Below, piece after piece: positions 44,320 to 55,342 of a stretch of 64,000 nt of DNA; positions within the stretch are counted from its first letter, which is position 1; every line of letters starts with the position of its first letter. Origin of the DNA: Siphonodentalium dalli (taxonomy: Eukaryota; Mollusca; Scaphopoda; Gadilida; Siphonodentaliidae); assembly GCA_032622095.1 (NCBI GenBank), contig CP136069.1, positions 120,266,126 through 120,330,125 on the forward strand, read 5' to 3'. Position numbers and translations under genes: made by a program. The notes beneath the pieces are model-generated. The model did no database searches. It was not told the DNA's origin and saw only the letters and a program-made list of their open reading frames with translations.

Positions 44320-46032
44320 ATGAAAAATTATGGTGCTATGTGTGAGGCGCTTTTTAAAAGAAATGATGTCCCATGTGAAGACAAAAATGAGCGAACATGC
44401 AAATTAATGAGTTCGCGACATACATGCATAAATTATGACATCGTTGTGGATAAAACATTAATCGGTGAACCATTGGTATTAAACCACAACACAGACGCAT
44501 GTCATGAAAGAAAAAATGGAACAGAAAATATTCTCCATGATATCTCACGGTTAACCCACTCTGCTTGTGCTAAAGTACCAACTGACAAACATACCGTTGA
44601 TAATAGTCATGATCATAAATATGAATACAATATTATTCATGAACGAATTTTGAATTATGATGTCCAAAATAAGATTGAAATAACAAATCTCAAACCAATC
44701 CAATTGTTAGAAGAAATATCAAGTGTGGATGCTATTTCAAATATAACTGAATCAAGCGGTAAAATTGTCCAAGAACTGGATCAGCAAATTCTTTCAGATA
44801 TCTTAAAAGACACCCAGGAAATATTGAATGATATTTGCACGACTGATATTAATTCCACTAATGCTATTACTAACAATGTACATTGTGATGATATTGATGA
44901 TACACACATACACACAAATGTTATTACTAGTGGTGATATCAGTGGGGCTGATGTTAAGGGTGAGTTCAGTTTTCTGACATTTAATGTATGTGGTCTTCGA
45001 AAAAAATTAGAATACCCAGAATTCCAAGAACTGTGTTCAAAACATGATGTCCTCTGCTTTATGGAAACAAAGACTGATGACTGTGATCAGTTAAATCATA
45101 GTGGGTACACACTATACATGAAAAATAGACAAAAGCTATCACGAATACGGTCCGGTGGGATAGTGATCGGAATTAAGGACGAATTAGTCCCTTTCTCGAA
45201 AATTATTGAAACAAATTCTAAATTTGTACAATGGATTGAGATTAAGAAATGTGTGACACAGCACAAAATTCACATCATTATAGGTGCAGTATACATACCT
45301 CCAGAAGGAAGTAGTTACACGTCAAAAGACGCATTCATCGAAATTGAAAGTGACTACTGCACTTTAGCTAATCGCACAAATAACATTTTCCTAACAGGCG
45401 ACTTCAATGCGCGTACAGCATGTTCCACTGATATCAACATTATTGATGAAAATTTCGAAGAGTTCCAATGCACCCCTGAATCCTTTCTGTTTTCAGAGCA
45501 GCTGTTTTATCTGAATATGACTTGTATGCCCGTACATAGACATAGTCAAGATCTATCCAAAAACGTATATGGGACCCTACTGCTAGATTTGTGTCGACAT
45601 AATGAATTTGTTATCTTGAATGGTAGAGCAGGAAGTGATAGTGGTTACGGCGCAGTGACAAGCCGAGCGGCGTCCATTATTGACTATAGCATATGCCATG
45701 CTGCAGCACTGCCTTATATATCAGACTTCCGGGTACTTCCTTTTAATCCACTGACTTCAGATATTCATTGTGGCATTATAACTACCTTAAAATTTAACGA
45801 TATCCGCACATGCGAGAATTTTGAAGATCTATCGTCTAGTTGCGAAAATAGTGTAAAAAGATGGACCCAGAAAAAAGCTTATAATTTATCGCAAATATTA
45901 ATTACCACGACATTGCTGGAATAGGGCACTTGTTAGATGTGATCAATGTAGAAGATATTAGCCCAGGCACGATAAACGAACTGACTAGTTCAATCGCCAA
46001 CGTTATGACAACAGCCGCTGTGGAGACATTAG
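44320..46032 (+). pseudogene. LINE 1 ORF2, N-terminal region and endonuclease domain
   Basis: Non-LTR retrotransposon polyprotein, piece 1 of 4. Frame from ATG 44,320 to a stop at 45,922 (534 codons). Residues 1-213 are an unassigned Asp/His/Asn-rich region. From about 214 comes an apurinic-type endonuclease (exonuclease-endonuclease-phosphatase fold): SFLTFNVCGL at about 214, the Glu of METK at about 248, GDFNAR at about 360 and TSDIHCGI at about 478. These are the metal- and DNA-binding signatures that nick target DNA. A frameshift near 45,905 separates it from the next stretch (LLDVINVEDISPGTINE), open to 46,032, where a DNA transposon interrupts a Thr-Leu-Gly codon run. Confidence 0.85.
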
Positions 46033-46193
46033 GGGTGCTATTCACCGGCTGGGTTTATAATATAGTCCAGGTAGTTTTACGAGGCGACGCTCAATGCGAA
46101 GCTATCGGTGGACATATCGATGGGAAGACATCACCGTGCGATATAGGATTATCCAATCAATGTGATTGGCGTCAATCATAGATTGACCACCGG

Positions 46194-47080
46194 TCACATA
46201 AACATGCTGCGTGTAACAGTACACGTTTGGTTCATTCCAACAATGAACAACCGAGGAAAAGGACGTGGGGCAAAATCTACCACCGACGACATGGGGGTCT
46301 GCAAAAAAGATTCCGTATATAGGGCCGGGGTGGGTGGGTGGTCCAGACGCCGAAACAGTTGTGTTTGTAATTGTTTTTCCAAAATGGGTTTTTTTTCAAA
46401 CAATTTAAAAGTACTGGCCATGTAATGTTGTGTGTAAGCATGTTAGTACCATGTTTGTCGGTATATGGCTATAGGCAGCTAGAGTGACTATTTCACAGGA
46501 TACCGTCCCACTTTACAGTGGACCACGGTAATAGCGTTCAGGAAACATTTGATCAACGGAAGAAATATTTAGTAACACAATTAATATATTACCCAGTTGT
46601 ATTACCCGAAGCATTATCCTGATTGTTGCATAACATGAAATTGAAAAGGGTATCTCATAAATTTATAATGTCTGAAATACTGTCTTGTTCTGGCATGCAA
46701 TCAAATTAATTCCTTCTGGTTATTTCTCATCTTGAATGATTGCAAGTAATGTTAATTTGCAACACTTATCCAAATAGAACTGAATTGGTTATGATGAATA
46801 ACCGTTACTGTTTACTGTTCAGACAATCCCAACTGAAGGTGACGCTATTCTCATTGAATTTCCGAACTTTATCTTGAAGGTTAAATACTGTTCAACAAGA
46901 CTAAACTAAAATACTAAATGTATACTGTTATCGCTTACAAATAGATGAACTGTAATAATGTGATGCATTCAGATGCTTTGAGAAATGACATTCTTCAATG
47001 TCTTCAAAGTTCAAACTAAAATCAAGAATAAAATCTGCCTGAGACCATACTGCAGACTCTAGTGCACAAATATACATATG
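46194..47080. other. interior of the 2.6-kb element, left part
   Basis: Non-coding. A G-rich GGGTGGGTGGT stretch lies at 46,329. Frames of 75-87 codons overlap on both strands without recognisable motifs. Confidence 0.4.
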
Positions 47081-47084
47081 GTTG

Positions 47085-47475
47085 AGTTATAATAATGCAA
47101 CATGTGTTTACGGATGGAACCAGGTTGGTAGCTCTGGTATGCATCGACAGGCGAAACCTGTGATATGCAGTAATATCTGCATACATCCTTCCCCTATAAT
47201 TCAGGTCTGTCACCATACCAAACCACTTCAAAATTCGACAACCGACACTTCAACTTATATTGCAAAAACTTTGTACGGACTGAATTTCATAAACAGGGCC
47301 CATGGATAACTCTGGTAGGCATTGGTGCTCACAGCCCGTGATATTATGCATATTCGTTCCCCATTTCTGGTCCGTCGCCATGCCATAGAGCATCAAAATA
47401 TGACAACCGACTCTTGAGTTATAATGCAAAATGTTTGTACGGACGGACGCACGGCTCGAGACGTCAACAATATAC
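47085..47475. repeat. diverged 225-bp tandem duplication inside the 2.6-kb element
   Basis: GTTGAGTTATAATAATGCAA, GGTAGCTCTGGTATGCATCG, ACCTGTGATATGCA, CAGGTCTGTCACCATACCA and ACAACCGACACTTCAACTTA (47,080-47,260) are paralleled in order by GATAACTCTGGTAGGCATTG, CCCGTGATATTATGCA, TGGTCCGTCGCCATGCCATA and ACAACCGACTCTTGAGTTAT (47,304-47,430). Confidence 0.8.
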
Positions 47476-47479
47476 CCGC

Positions 47480-48600
47480 CGACTAATATCGGGGGGTATA
47501 ATAACCATATATCTATGTGTATACGGTCACTATACCTAACCAAAACAATTCCCCTCCTCACCTCACCCGGTGGATAAGCTTAAAGAGTTCTTTGGCCATG
47601 CACAAGTAATTGTAGAACCCCTGACATGTTTACCGCTATTTACACTGGTCAGCGTTCTCTGTCAGACAAAACACGCTCGATATATTAAGACTATAATGCG
47701 GTCTAGGGCAATTTGTGACATAAAGTGTACATACACAATGTTTTATTATTGTTGTTAGATATTGGAAACACCAGGAAACACCTGGAAATACAGTTTATTT
47801 TTCGTTTTTCTGACCTTTGCTTTACCGATTAAGCATGTTATTGCTTGAGTCTTAATTTTACACAGTTTGTACCAGAAAAGGATAGTGGAATGGGATTGAA
47901 AGGCAGTTAACACAGTTATTGAAGAACGGCTAAAAAACTCTGAAATTTTGATAAAAACATGAGAAAGGGGGTGGGTCCCTAACATTTGGAGGAACAAATT
48001 TGCACAAATGGGGTGGTGGGTCCCTCGGGGTCGGATTTTTTTGTTGTTGGGCCCTATATGTGCAATTGTTTTCCAGACCCCCCCCCCCCCACACTGCCGA
48101 CGAGCGTAACACTTTTTTGGGCATTGTGGAGAGAAGAATCAAAATATTAAAGAACAAAGAAACCTGCACCATTCACCAGCGCCGGAAAAATGATGCATGG
48201 ACAGAAATTTCTTTGGAAATAGCAGGGAAATATCCAAACAGAACCAAAACACAAACAAAATTATTCTGAGACGTTATCTTCTTGGCTCTTCATTTTCACA
48301 CTGTGCTAATTAAAAAAACCTCATTAATATCATTGAAACTCATTATGCAGATATATAGACGCAAGCATGAGTCTCCACACAATTATACCCCAAAATTATA
48401 CCGCTATACATGCCGATTGTGGTCGGTGAGTGTTCATGAATTAGTCGTAAGACGGCGTCAATTGACAGGTGACAAATCTGATAGATTGGATCAATCACAC
48501 CAACGACAGCGTGTGTCGTTTGCACTGAAGCAAAGATACCTTTGCGTTCAGCCGCTACCATATAAACTACCTGGTTTATAAAATAGTCTCGCTTGGTGAA
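47480..48600. other. interior of the 2.6-kb element, right part
   Basis: Non-coding. GGTGGGTCCC occurs at 47,970 and 48,014, and a C-run lies at 48,080. Nothing recognised as a gene. Confidence 0.4.
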
Positions 48601-48611
48601 TAGCACCCTAG

Positions 48612-48779
48612 GTGTATATAATAAAAAGTCACGGCCACGCGCGTCAATCAAGACCAAACCATGGTTCAATGATGCGTGTCGTAATGCACGCAAGTTATAC
48701 CGCAAAGCTACAAGGGAGAACCATAGATTGCGGTCAGCCAGTTCCGATCGAGAAATGAAAGCCGCTGCACGCTCTTATA
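48612..48779 (+). pseudogene. LINE 1 ORF2, piece 2 (linker between endonuclease and RT)
   Basis: Frame continues with NKKSRPRASIKTKPWFNDAC and RNARKLYRKATRENHR up to the codons for AAARSY. The PWFxxxC...A(R)KxYRK pattern is the usual connector between the endonuclease and reverse transcriptase in CR1/jockey-like LINEs. Interrupted after TCTTATA by the TIR array. Confidence 0.85.
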
Positions 48780-51700
48780 GGTTACACTGGTGTAAATACT
48801 ATAGGCAGCTCCCCCCTGCGGTTGCGGGAGGAGTATAGAGTTTCACAGTTAAAACACTCTGGGCTGTGATTGGTTGCATGAATTAAATGTAAACTGTTGA
48901 CAAAAATTCAAGGAATCATTCTCCCACAAACTTCATTTGCCAAGAGGCCCATTCATTAAAGGTGAAGTCTGTTGTGGCTGTTTAGAAATTTTAAGTGTGA
49001 TTGAAAAAATGACAATATTTTTTTAGTGCGGAACTGACCCTAGTCATGAAAAAACGAAAATTTGAAGTGGATTCCCTGCTAGACGGTGTTGATTTTTTTA
49101 TTGGGAAAGTTTCCACAGATGTCAAGCTCACATAATCCGAAGGCAGTTTGAACAGTTTCCATTTGACCTCTGATGCAGATCAACAAACGTTAACATTGAA
49201 GCCTATGGGAAATATTTACACCAGTGTAACCTAAAGGGAAAAAATAGCTTTTTATCATTTTTGATTCCTGGGAGTCACTTTAAAGCAATTTAATTCATTT
49301 TACAGAGCCTGGTCTTTCAGTCCAATGAATATCTCATGCTTGGTGTGGCTATTCTTGCTGCTGATGTCTTCTTTCACTTAAATCAGCCAAAAAAATAGTA
49401 AGATTTTTCATAAAAAATGCCAATTTTTCAAGGTTTTTTCAAAAAAATTCAAGGTGGTAATAGTCACATGATAATGCAAATGACCCATAACTTGAGCATG
49501 TCAACGACACATATATCAATTGTTATAAGAACCTAATCTAACAAGTATTTTGGATTTTATAGCCAGTGATATACAGATATATATCATAAAAGTGTGTCAT
49601 TTCCACTGGTGGGTATGGTCATTTGAAGGTTAATAGCACTAAAACTTGGACACATTTAAGAAAATGCTTCAGCAATTCAAAGAGAGCATATCTTTATTCA
49701 ACTAATTCAATATACACCCACATCCAGTTATCTTGGATCACCCTTGCAGACCTGAAAATGTCATATTTTATTCTTCAATGTGCTGATAAAGTCATGCGCT
49801 TGATGCTCAGCTGATCAGATCTGGACTCAATGACCTCACATCACCAGAAGTTCTCTCATGGAAAGAATATTGTACAGTCTTCCATAGCTGATCCAAGTTT
49901 GCAACACCAGACTCCTAAAACTGAGTGAAAATGGGGCCTGAACATGACTGGTGGTGGAAAATTGTGCTTTTTTGATGAATAATTTGTTAAAGGGGTTGGG
50001 GTTAAATTATGTGTGATAAATAAAGAACCACAGAAGTGATATTGTTTTTGAACACATTTTTTCCATTGATGGGCAATTCTGAAGAAATGTAGGGAGTTAC
50101 AATTATTCCGCGAAAAAGCGGGCTATCGCTTTAGGTTACACTGGTGTAAATACTATAGGCAGCTCCCCCCTGCGGTTGCGGGAGGAGTATAGAGTTTCAC
50201 AGTTAAAACACTCTGGGCTGTGATTGGTTGCATGAATTAAATGTAAACTGTTGACAAAAATTCAAGGAATCATTCTCCCACAAACTTCATTTGCCAAGAG
50301 GCCCATTCATTAAAGGTGAAGTCTGTTGTGGCTGTTTAGAAATTTTAAGTGTGATTGAAAAAATGACAATATTTTTTTAGTGCGGAACTGACCCTAGTCA
50401 TGAAAAAACGAAAATTTGAAGTGGATTCCCTGCTAGACGGTGTTGATTTTTTTATTGGGAAAGTTTCCACAGATGTCAAGCTCACATAATCCGAAGGCAG
50501 TTTGAACAGTTTCCATTTGACCTCTGATGCAGATCAACAAACGTTAACATTGAAGCCTATGGGAAATATTTACACCAGTGTAACCTAAAGGGAAAAAATA
50601 GCTTTTTATCATTTTTGATTCCTGGGAGTCACTTTAAAGCAATTTAATTCATTTTACAGAGCCTGGTCTTTCAGTCCAATGAATATCTCATGCTTGGTGT
50701 GGCTATTCTTGCTGCTGATGTCTTCTTTCACTTAAATCAGCCAAAAAAATAGTAAGATTTTTCATAAAAAATGCCAATTTTTCAAGGTTTTTTCAAAAAA
50801 ATTCAAGGTGGTAATAGTCACATGATAATGCAAATGACCCATAACTTGAGCATGTCAACGACACATATATCAATTGTTATAAGAACCTAATCTAACAAGT
50901 ATTTTGGATTTTATAGCCAGTGATATACAGATATATATCATAAAAGTGTGTCATTTCCACTGGTGGGTATGGTCATTTGAAGGTTAATAGCACTAAAACT
51001 TGGACACATTTAAGAAAATGCTTCAGCAATTCAAAGAGAGCATATCTTTATTCAACTAATTCAATATACACCCACATCCAGTTATCTTGGATCACCCTTG
51101 CAGACCTGAAAATGTCATATTTTATTCTTCAATGTGCTGATAAAGTCATGCGCTTGATGCTCAGCTGATCAGATCTGGACTCAATGACCTCACATCACCA
51201 GAAGTTCTCTCATGGAAAGAATATTGTACAGTCTTCCATAGCTGATCCAAGTTTGCAACACCAGACTCCTAAAACTGAGTGAAAATGGGGCCTGAACATG
51301 ACTGGTGGTGGAAAATTGTGCTTTTTTGATGAATAATTTGTTAAAGGGGGTGGGGTTAAATTATGTGTGATAAATAAAGAACCACAGAAGTGATATTGTT
51401 TTTGAACACATTTTTTCCATTGATGGGCAATTCTGAAGAAATGTAGGGAGTTACAATTATTCCGCGAAAAAGCGGGCTATCGCTTTAGGTTACACTGGTG
51501 TAAATACTATAGGCAGCTCCCCCCTGCGGTTGCGGGAGGAGTATAGAGTTTCACAGTTAAAACACTCTGGGCTGTGATTGGTTGCATGAATTAAATGTAA
51601 ACTGTTGACAAAAATTCAAGGAATCATTCTCCCACAAACTTCATTTGCCAAGAGGCCCATTCATTAAAGGTGAAGTCTGTTGTGGCTGTTTAGAAATTTT

Positions 51701-51939
51701 AAGTGTGATTGAAAAAATGACAATATTTTTTTAGTGCGGAACTGACCCTAGTCATGAAAAAACGAAAATTTGAAGTGGATTCCCTGCTAGACGGTGTTGA
51801 TTTTTTTATTGGGAAAGTTTCCACAGATGTCAAGCTCACATAATCCGAAGGCAGTTTGAACAGTTTCCATTTGACCTCTGATGCAGATCAACAAACGTTA
51901 ACATTGAAGCCTATGGGAAATATTTACACCAGTGTAACC
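48780..51939. mobile_element. A-B-A-B-A tandem array of a TIR element
   Basis: Three copies of segment A (452 bp; 48,780-49,231, 50,134-50,585, 51,488-51,939) alternate with two copies of B (902 bp). The period is exactly 1,354 bp. Each A has inverted ends GGTTACACTGGTGTAAATA / TATTTACACCAGTGTAACC, and the whole array has the same ends. TATA flanks the array on both sides. The empty site (TCTTATAAATCAGAG) is preserved at 55,357 in the duplicated LINE 1 segment. Copies are near-identical (one G/T-run change seen, 49,995 against 51,349). No transposase. The 63-codon ORFs in B are unsupported. The TA/TATA target suggests a Tc1/mariner-like or similar non-autonomous element. Confidence 0.9.
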
Positions 51940-52426
51940 TATAAATCAGAGATGGGTAAAGCAATTAAATCGCACCGTGATCTTGTTACTTATGAAATGA
52001 CGTCCATGCAGGGAAGTAATCCAAAACAATTTTGGAAAAGGCTCAGGGACAGTAACTCTAATCGTATTGGTGTTAATTTAGATGACTTAGCTAATTATTT
52101 TCGCGATGTCAAGTTGTCAACGCTATTAGACACGATGATAACCCTGTTGTAGAGAGAACTATAAAGGCACACTTTAGCATTGATGCTAACCCTGAACTAA
52201 ACATGCCAATTACTGAGTTCGAAATACAACAGTCGATTAATACTTTGAAAAACAATAAATCATCCGGCCACGACCGCATTGTCAATGAGTATATCATTGC
52301 CTCATCCGAAGTCTTTGTCAGCATATACCGTAACTTATTTAATATCATACTGGATACTGGTCTCATACCCGAAGACTGGGTAACTGGAACGATTGTCCCT
52401 CTCTATAAAAACAAAGGAAATTTAAT
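51940..52426 (+). pseudogene. LINE 1 ORF2, piece 3 (start of RT domain), left duplicate
   Basis: Codes for KSEMGKAIKSHRDLVTYEM, SNPKQFWKRL and, after a frameshift near 52,125, the RT entry motifs PITEFEIQQSINTLKNNKS, SGHDRIVNEY and VTGTIVPLYKNKGN. It is the same as 55,363-55,845 base for base as far as I can read, including the frameshift, so the LINE was already defective before the duplication. Cut at 52,426 by the end of LINE 2. Confidence 0.88.
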
Positions 52427-52664
52427 ATATATATCCTTTATTTCCTCCGTTAACGAAGAGCTGTTACAATATATTTTAAATGTTTACACAATTGCAATGA
52501 ACAAGTGAACGAATACAAAAAAAAAGGAATATGTAAGTAAACAAACATTAATGTGTGTAGTAGACAGATAAGCCAGCCACACACTGGACGAGGCAGCCAT
52601 GCTCAAACAGCAATAGAGGTCGGTAAGCAGACTGTTTGTCATGCATACAACAGGCCGTGCGTGC

Positions 52665-52815
52665 ATACAGACATACATACATACACACATACATACATAT
52701 ATGCATAAACACACACATACCAACATACATACTTTCATGCATACACACATACATTCATATATACATACGTACATACACACATACATACGTATATACATAC
52801 ATACATACATACATA
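52665..52815. repeat. ATAC microsatellite in the LINE 2 3' region
   Basis: CATACATACATACACACATA-type tract. Open frames of Tyr/Ile/Thr or Cys/Met/Val in it are artefacts. Confidence 0.95.
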
Positions 52816-53287
52816 CATAAACGCATGCACCGGGGGTATTGGCAGGCAATCCAGTACGCAATCAGACATAAACAAGCATATAATCAGACGATGCATGGAT
52901 ATATATATAGAGAGAGAGACTTGCAAGAGAACATCATGCTCGCATGAAGCCTTCAGACGAGTCACTCAAAATTAAACAAAACTGTATAATGTACATATCT
53001 CAATTTGAAAGAGGGTGTTTTATTTTGATTCTCAGTAACTCTAACTTCGAAGAGAGGTATTTGCATGCATGTTGATTGGGAAGACCCTGTTAGCATACCA
53101 GCCAATACCTCACTTGGAAGTTGTTATGGTAGTTTAGATGTTATTATTCCGTTTTCAGAGTTAGCGATGCTGACCCAGAGCATGTTGATATGTTTTACCG
53201 AATATGCCGAATAAGCAATAGCGTATGCGTTAAATAAAATGTGACTCGGATAATTTTGTTGTATGAAGAGCACCAAATTGAGACCAG

Positions 53288-55342
53288 TTAAGGGCTGTTA
53301 AGCATGTTACTGCCAGTGTCTACGGCGATGTTGAGTTTGGTTGTGTAATGTGACCACAGCTCGTAGGATTTCCTCACAGCGAAAAGAGAAAACTCGTTTA
53401 AGTTGAATATTTTGCTCCTGATGTCATCGGATAGGATGGAGAGCAATACCATTACTTGGTCCTTCTGTGCGAGAGAATCAATGTGTAAAAAACAGGGTAT
53501 GCCAAAAATGTCAATTAGTGAGAACCACACTTGTATTCTCACCTCTGATGTCGTCGAGCAGTCCAGTAAGGCATGCTCAACAATATCATCATAATCCTTG
53601 CCACACAGTTTGCATTTTCCACATTCCGGTGAGGTAGATAGACTCAGTAGTTTTGCAACAAGCAAGAATTTATGTTTTTCGTGTGCATGCGATCTGCAAG
53701 ACGTCCAAAGAACAGATTTTGTCAATATGTTATGATGTTGTGCGAAGGTTGATAGTGAATCAGAACTTCTCATGCGCTCTTCGCATTCTCGCTTCTGTAT
53801 TTTGTTGATTTGTAGTTTGATGATTGTTTTCCATTCGCATTTGGATGGGAAATTACCATGTGTGGCGAAGTTATGGAGATATGAGCATAAATTATAGCGT
53901 TCGAGTATAGATATAATATTGTTGATAAATGAAGAGTCGTCGGTTGACGTTTGTGAGAGGTGGTCGGCTAAACGTGATGTGAATATTTCTTGCGACGATT
54001 TTCCCTGCGGCATTCTGCAGAGGTTTCCGAAAAAACTGAGTTTACGTTTATCAATAACCGACGACAGGGAACTTGTTCCAAGGAGCGATTGGACAATGTC
54101 AGTTCGGGAACGCGCGGGCAAGCCTTGGATACGTTTTAGGCAGAACCTATGTGCTCGCTCCAGAGATATTACATTTGTCTCACTGAGCCCACACATCAGT
54201 TCTGTCCCGTAGAGACTTCTAGGTAAAACAATGGAGGTGTATAATGTAAAGCAACTAAGTGGAGTAATTCCCCCAGCGTACATGCCGGCATTACTTAGCA
54301 TAAGATAAACTGATCTAATTTTCTCACATATATGACTGGAGAACTTGTTAGAATGTGATTCACGATGTAAAGGGATGCCAAGGTGTGTAATTGTGTCTGA
54401 TTCTATCACCGGTTTGTCGTTGAGGATCCATGTATTTATCTTGCGATTTTTTGCAATATAGTTTGTTTCGTTAAACACGACCACCTTGCACTTGTCCTGA
54501 TTGTAACAAAACCTCCATTTCCGACTGAACTCTCCACATATGTTGCACAAGTGCTGAATACCTGTTGCCGTCAGTGACAACAGCGTCATGTCGTCGGCTT
54601 GTGTTGGTGCCACGCAGTTTGTGGAATTCAACCGCAGACCATGGGGACTTGAGACTAGTTCACTTAATAGGTCATCAACGAACATCATGTATAACAGCGG
54701 GGCTAGTATACCTCCCTGTCTTGTTCCTTGGTTTATGGGGATAAGTTTAGATGTTGAGTTATTAAAGCGGACAACGCATTGTATACCACGCAGGAGAGTT
54801 TTGATGATACGCCATATTTTACCACAAAAGCCTCTCTGAAGTAATTTGAATAGCAAGCCGTTTATCCAAACTGTGTCAAATGCTTTACGTGCATCAAGAA
54901 AGCAAGCATAGAGGGGACTGTGCAACTCTTTAGTATATGAGATACATTCACTGATGATGTAAGAACAATGCATGCTGCCGGTCCCTTTCTGAAATCCATG
55001 CTGTAATGAGTTAACTTGGATAAGTTGTGGTGCGTGACATTCCAGGCGATGGAGTATGATTTTTTCTAGAATCTTATAGAGAATTGGAAGTAAAGTTATT
55101 GCTCTGTAATTGTCAAATTTTTTCTTAGATTTGCTCCCCCCTTTATAAAGAGGCACAATAACTCCGATTTTCGCCCGTGGTGGTATGTGATTGAATTCCA
55201 TGATTTTGGTTAACATGTGGGCGATGGTGTATAAGATACTCTCACCTCCATATACAATGTGTTCATATGAAATGAAATCATGACCTGGGGCTTTCCCCTT
55301 TTCTGCTGATCGGAGTACATTTTCGATTTCATCTGATGTAAC
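53288..55342 (-). CDS. LINE 2 reverse transcriptase (5' truncated, otherwise open)
   Basis: 684 uninterrupted codons from VTSDEIENVL at 55,342 to the stop at 53,288. There is no start because the 5' part is missing; the first Met (55,216) is internal. Motifs in order: GKAPGHD (RT entry), GVIVPLYKGG, NYRAITLLPILYKILEK, QHGFQKGTGS, ACFLDARKAFDTVW (catalytic Asp), INQGTRQGGILAPLLYMMF, and TQADDMTLLS at about 54,595 (catalytic AsD-Asp pair, with Gln in place of the usual Tyr/Phe). A C-terminal zinc-knuckle-like CGKCKLCGK..VEHALLDC follows at about 53,560-53,630. It would copy its RNA at nicked target DNA. The intact frame implies recent insertion. Confidence 0.92.
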   Translation of the reverse strand, partial: VTSDEIENVLRSAEKGKAPGHDFISYEHIVYGGESILYTIAHMLTKIMEFNHIPPRAKIGVIVPLYKGGSKSKKKFDNYRAITLLPILYKILEKIILHRLECHAPQLIQVNSLQHGFQKGTGSMHCSYIISECISYTKELHSPLYACFLDARKAFDTVWINGLLFKLLQRGFCGKIWRIIKTLLRGIQCVVRFNNSTSKLIPINQGTRQGGILAPLLYMMFVDDLLSELVSSPHGLRLNSTNCVAPTQADDMTLLSLTATGIQHLCNICGEFSRKWRFCYNQDKCKVVVFNETNYIAKNRKINTWILNDKPVIESDTITHLGIPLHRESHSNKFSSHICEKIRSVYLMLSNAGMYAGGITPLSCFTLYTSIVLPRSLYGTELMCGLSETNVISLERAHRFCLKRIQGLPARSRTDIVQSLLGTSSLSSVIDKRKLSFFGNLCRMPQGKSSQEIFTSRLADHLSQTSTDDSSFINNIISILERYNLCSYLHNFATHGNFPSKCEWKTIIKLQINKIQKRECEERMRSSDSLSTFAQHHNILTKSVLWTSCRSHAHEKHKFLLVAKLLSLSTSPECGKCKLCGKDYDDIVEHALLDCSTTSEVRIQVWFSLIDIFGIPCFLHIDSLAQKDQVMVLLSILSDDIRSKIFNLNEFSLFAVRKSYELWSHYTTKLNIAVDTGSNMLNSP

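Larger units (their letters stand above)
46033..48608. mobile_element. 2,576-bp DNA element with TAG target duplication
   Basis: The perfect 14-bp ends GGGTGCTATTCACC and GGTGAATAGCACCC continue as an imperfect inverted match to about 50 bp (CCAGGTAGTTT shared). TAG flanks both sides (46,030-46,032 and 48,609-48,611). With one TAG and without the element, the host LINE frame reads through from ACATTA to GGTGTATAT, which confirms the boundaries. Three-base duplications fit PIF/Harbinger-like or CACTA-like elements. No transposase ORF: the longest frames are under 105 codons. Confidence 0.82.
52427..55342 (-). mobile_element. LINE 2, 5'-truncated non-LTR retrotransposon
   Basis: A 2,916-bp insertion on the minus strand lying between two 503-bp direct copies of LINE 1. 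The 5' end is cut in the RT domain at 55,342. The 3' end is at 52,427, with a short AT-type tail (ATATATAT next to AAAGG), not a long poly-A. The 3' UTR (52,427-53,287) holds an (ATAC/CATA)n microsatellite at about 52,665-52,815. Confidence 0.88.

Noticed and set aside
49623-49814. 63-codon frame duplicated at 50,977 as a conserved small gene
   Set aside because: Identity comes from tandem duplication of segment B; there is no independent sign of coding.
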